From JANMQK01 sp031370485 (GTDB taxonomy: Bacteria > Acidobacteriota > Polarisedimenticolia > Gp22-AA2), in the NCBI GenBank assembly GCA_031370485.1, contig JANMQK010000112.1, forward strand, positions 1-8,274: 8,274 bases of DNA. The letters run 5' to 3'. Below are positions 5,842-8,274 of the stretch, in pieces (position 1 is the first letter of the stretch; each line of letters opens with the position of its first letter). Below the pieces are notes generated by a model. The model saw only the letters and a list, made by a program, of their open reading frames with translations. It had not been told where the DNA came from and did no database searches. The position numbers and the translations under genes were made by a program.

Positions 5842-7671
5842 TCACCGCTTGGTGTCCGGGGGGTGCACCAGGTCAATGAACCTCGGGTCCTGCCTTATCC
5901 TGCCGAATCGTCCGTCCCTCTGTATGTGGTCGAAATCGATGGCGCCGAGGGCGATGGCCTTCCTGAGGTGCTCGATCGCCTCGTCCTTCCTCTCCTGCAG
6001 GGCGTAAACGGCGGCAAGATCGTATTCCCACTCCTCGTTCCACGGCTCGATCAGGCCGAAGACCCGCAGCACCTTCTCGGCCAGCGCGAAGTCGTGCTTG
6101 ATGATGAGGTAATGCCCGTAATAGTGATACGGGCCCGCCTTGTAGGGATAGTTGCATTGCATCAGCCCGAGAGGCTCATTGATCATGTCAACCCAGGCGT
6201 TTTGCAGCGCCAGGAAAATAACCGCCTCGAGCGCGCTGTAATTCGCCGGGTCCTTCTCGAGGACTGCCTGCCCCTTCTGCTGGGCATACCCGACGAATCC
6301 CTCGTCGAAATCAATGCGGGCCGTGAACAGTGGGTCGTTCAGATCCACCCGGTCGCGGGGGTCGGGCCAGTTCTGCTTCTCCGCACAGATCGGGCTATCC
6401 ACCCAGGGAAGGTTCAGGGCACGCACCGCCTCGCGGACCTGGCGCTTCAAATCGGCCGGCGCCTCGAGAGAGCCGAGCAGCGGCCGTCCAAACGACTCGA
6501 GCCCGGCAGCCCAGGATGGCAAAGGATCGAGCGGCTTTTTTTCCGCCGGATCGGCGCCGAGGTCGAACGCCTCGAGACGCTCCCCCTGGACGACCTTGCG
6601 CGTTCCCTCGACGGCCCCATAAAGCGCGCTCCAGCCGTACGCCTCGCGGGGCTGGACCGCCTCGATGAAGTAGCGCCGGTCGGGACCGGCCTTAGTCTCC
6701 GGCTTCAGGAGCGGGGCCAGCGTGCGTCCGTCAAGCCCTTTCGGAGGGCGCACGCCCGCCAGGTCGAGAAGGGTCGGGGCAATGTCCACGAGACCGACGA
6801 CCTCTTCCACCACCCGCCCCTGTCCCGGTTCCGCGCCGGCCGGAACCACGATCAGGGGGACACGGATCGTCGTGTCATGGAGGTAGATCCCGTGGCCCGT
6901 CTCGCCGTGATCCCCGAGCCCCTCGCCGTGGGTCCCCGCCATGACGATGGTCGTTGTGCCGAGGAGCCCCCGGCTGCGCAGGGCCTCCGTGAACGACTGC
7001 ACCCGGCCGTCCACGTTCGCCACCTCCCCCTGGTAGGGGTCCTTCTCGTACTCCGCCTTCAGGCTGTCGGGCGGGTCGTACTCGTAGTGCGGGTCGTAGA
7101 AATCGAGCCACAGGAAGAACGGCTTGTCCTTGGGGACCGTGTCGAGGAACTTCAGCCCGGCCTCGGCCACCTCGTCGGCGCGGCGCTCTTTCAGAAGCGC
7201 CAGCATCTTCTTGCGCCGACCCTTGATGGCGTCGTCGTAGGAATCGAACCCGCGGTCGAGCCCCAGGTCGGAATCGAGATGGAAGCTGCCGATCACGGCG
7301 CCGGTCCTGTACCCCGCGTCCTTGAGCCACGATGCGAGAGTCGGCACCCCGTCGGCGACCCGGCCCCCGAGGTCGTGACGCAGGCCGTGCTTCGCGGGGT
7401 AGACCCCCGTCAGCATGGTCGCCGCCGACGGCGCGGTGGAGGGGGAGGCCGCGTAGGCGCGGCTGAAACGCACGCCGCGTGACGCGAGAGCGTCGATCCC
7501 CGGCGTTTTCCCTCCGCCGGGCGCATAGCATCCGAGCCGATCCGCCCGCAGGCTCTCGACACCGATCAGGAGAATGTTGGTGGGGCGCAGCGCGGGCTTT
7601 TTCGCGGGCGCTGCCGCCAGGAGCGCGGCCGCCGCCAGCAACGCGGCGCCGACGGACATCGACCGTCTCAT
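5842..7671 (-). CDS. Exported sulfatase-like (alkaline phosphatase superfamily) protein with C-terminal TPR repeats; altered metal ligands
   Basis: This 609-residue protein begins with a signal peptide (MRRSM, then an Ala/Leu-rich core to about residue 22), so it should act in the periplasm or outside. Residues about 31-330 carry the sulfatase-type fold: NILLIGVESLRADRLGCY (32-49), SPSTAPSAATMLTG (76-89), FYDPHYEYDPP (191-201) and AGTHGEGLGDHGETGHG (245-261), then RVPLIV. Where sulfatases have the formylglycine-forming Cys there is Thr79, as in a group of TPR-bearing sulfatase-like proteins and in phosphotransferases of the superfamily. Two expected metal-binding Asp residues are replaced: Glu39 in the first motif and Thr247 before His248. 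Residues about 455-600 look like TPR helices, ending GRFGRIRQDPRFIDLV. The start overlaps the upstream stop as ATGA, so translation is probably coupled; Met5 is an alternative start without a clear ribosome site. It may be a hydrolase or transferase with unusual metal binding, or a binding protein that has lost activity. The substrate is unknown. Confidence 0.85.
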   Translation of the reverse strand: MRRSMSVGAALLAAAALLAAAPAKKPALRPTNILLIGVESLRADRLGCYAPGGGKTPGIDALASRGVRFSRAYAASPSTAPSAATMLTGVYPAKHGLRHDLGGRVADGVPTLASWLKDAGYRTGAVIGSFHLDSDLGLDRGFDSYDDAIKGRRKKMLALLKERRADEVAEAGLKFLDTVPKDKPFFLWLDFYDPHYEYDPPDSLKAEYEKDPYQGEVANVDGRVQSFTEALRSRGLLGTTTIVMAGTHGEGLGDHGETGHGIYLHDTTIRVPLIVVPAGAEPGQGRVVEEVVGLVDIAPTLLDLAGVRPPKGLDGRTLAPLLKPETKAGPDRRYFIEAVQPREAYGWSALYGAVEGTRKVVQGERLEAFDLGADPAEKKPLDPLPSWAAGLESFGRPLLGSLEAPADLKRQVREAVRALNLPWVDSPICAEKQNWPDPRDRVDLNDPLFTARIDFDEGFVGYAQQKGQAVLEKDPANYSALEAVIFLALQNAWVDMINEPLGLMQCNYPYKAGPYHYYGHYLIIKHDFALAEKVLRVFGLIEPWNEEWEYDLAAVYALQERKDEAIEHLRKAIALGAIDFDHIQRDGRFGRIRQDPRFIDLVHPPDTKR

Positions 7672-8274
7672 TTTTCCAGCACCTGGAATGGCTTCTTCGA
7701 GGTTTCGGCGCGCCCCTCGTTCTGATCGAGCCGGGTGGTGAAGAAATCGACGAGGGTCTCGTCGTATTTCTTCCGGTCGCTGGCGTAGAGGCCGCTCACG
7801 CCCGAGGTGTTCAGCTGCAGGAAGTTTTTCTCTCCCCCGGGGCCCTCGGGGAGGCTGTCGTAGAGGGCCCTCTCCTCAAGCAGGCGATCCGGCGAGTCGG
7901 CGCCCGCGACGAACAGGATGTCCCGTCCCGCGAGATCCTTCAGCCTCCCTGCCAGGGAAAACTTGTCGAGCCTCATCATGAAGTAGGGGTCGTAGAGCAG
8001 GCGGATGGCCGGGGTCAGCAGATGCAGCGCCGGCGGCAGCTTCGCGTTAACGAGCCGGTCGAGGTGGGTCGGGACGTCCGGGTAGAGCGAATCGAGGGCC
8101 AGGGCGACGAGGCTCTTGCTTTCGAGCGCCGCCAGGACGACCGCGTAGGCCCCCATGCCCACCCCCCATGCGCCGTAGCGGTTCGGGCGGATGTCTTTCC
8201 GCGTCCTGAGGTAGTCGAGCGCGCCCAGCACGTCGAGCCGCTCGTCGATCCCCATCGTCGACCCGCCGGCGACG
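7668..8274 (-). CDS. Alpha/beta-hydrolase-fold protein lacking the nucleophile serine, N-terminus beyond window
   Basis: The frame is open to the right edge, so this is the C-terminal 201 residues of a longer protein. The Met at 8255 is probably internal, because the oxyanion-hole strands must lie upstream. The region DERLDVLGALDYLRTRKDIRPNRYGAWGVGMGAYAVV (split here as DERLDVLGALDYL and RYGAWGVGMGAYAVV) matches the helix-strand-elbow of dienelactone hydrolase and prolyl oligopeptidase relatives. The elbow reads G-V-G-M-G (8162-8148) instead of G-x-S-x-G, so glycine stands at the nucleophile site. The acid strand DILFVAGADSPDR keeps an Asp, but the place where the catalytic His usually sits reads NTSGVSGLYAS with no His. 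The fold assignment is fairly secure. Loss of hydrolase activity is inferred. The stop TGA overlaps the ATG of the sulfatase-like gene, so the two are likely made together. Confidence 0.7.
   Translation of the reverse strand, partial: VAGGSTMGIDERLDVLGALDYLRTRKDIRPNRYGAWGVGMGAYAVVLAALESKSLVALALDSLYPDVPTHLDRLVNAKLPPALHLLTPAIRLLYDPYFMMRLDKFSLAGRLKDLAGRDILFVAGADSPDRLLEERALYDSLPEGPGGEKNFLQLNTSGVSGLYASDRKKYDETLVDFFTTRLDQNEGRAETSKKPFQVLEK
7674..7688 (-). promoter_or_regulatory. Hairpin at the hydrolase/sulfatase coupling junction
   Basis: The minus-strand message carries TTCCAG (7688-7683), loop GTG, CTGGAA (7679-7674), a 6-bp stem ending two bases before the sulfatase ATG at 7671. The only Shine-Dalgarno-like bases nearby (AGGTG) lie in its stem and loop. 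Ribosomes finishing the upstream gene would open it, which fits translational coupling at the ATGA overlap. The repeat is seen directly; the function is inference. Confidence 0.3.

Noticed and set aside
5688..5879. A 63-codon plus-strand frame across the intergenic gap
   Set aside because: It starts at TTG without a ribosome site, runs into the 3' end of the sulfatase-like gene on the other strand, and crosses the minus-strand promoter and terminator elements.
2916..7482. Further long plus-strand frames (2916-4490, 4393-5841, 5863-7482)
   Set aside because: They are antisense shadows of the radical SAM, PqqD, HprK-like and sulfatase-like genes, with low-complexity Arg/Val/Asp-rich translations and no family features.

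Overview
The window is high-GC DNA with long uninterrupted reading frames. It looks like a piece of a Gram-negative bacterial chromosome. An exported C25 (gingipain-type) peptidase with a fibronectin type III tail, a sulfatase-like protein fused to TPR repeats, and a radical SAM/PqqD cassette together recall Acidobacteriota or a neighbouring soil or sediment phylum. That placement is an inference from gene content; no marker gene is present. All six supported genes lie on the minus strand, and the genes cover all but about 280 bases.

In transcription order (right to left), the first unit holds the 3' part of an alpha/beta-hydrolase-fold gene (7668-8274, cut by the window edge), joined by a 4-base ATGA overlap to a secreted sulfatase-like/TPR protein (5842-7671). 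Both keep their overall fold signatures but lack residues that catalysis normally needs: the hydrolase has no nucleophile serine or evident histidine, and the sulfatase-like protein has Glu and Thr where metal-binding Asp residues are expected.

A 216-base gap follows. It carries a weak hairpin terminator and, beyond it, a good sigma70-type promoter (TGGACA-17-TATATT) reading into a second unit. That unit encodes an HprK-like P-loop protein (4669-5625), a PqqD-family peptide-binding protein (4402-4668) and a radical SAM protein with a SPASM-like C-terminal domain (3303-4400). These are packed with 0-1 base between genes. After a 60-base gap comes the secreted C25 peptidase (1-3242, C-terminus beyond the left edge).

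The second unit has the parts of a ribosomally made, modified peptide (RiPP) or protein-maturation system: a recognition protein (PqqD), a radical SAM modifier, a possible kinase of the type known in some lasso-peptide clusters, and a large exported cysteine peptidase. No convincing precursor gene is visible, so the substrate is the main open question. Long plus-strand reading frames run opposite almost every gene; they are antisense shadows of GC-rich coding and are not annotated.
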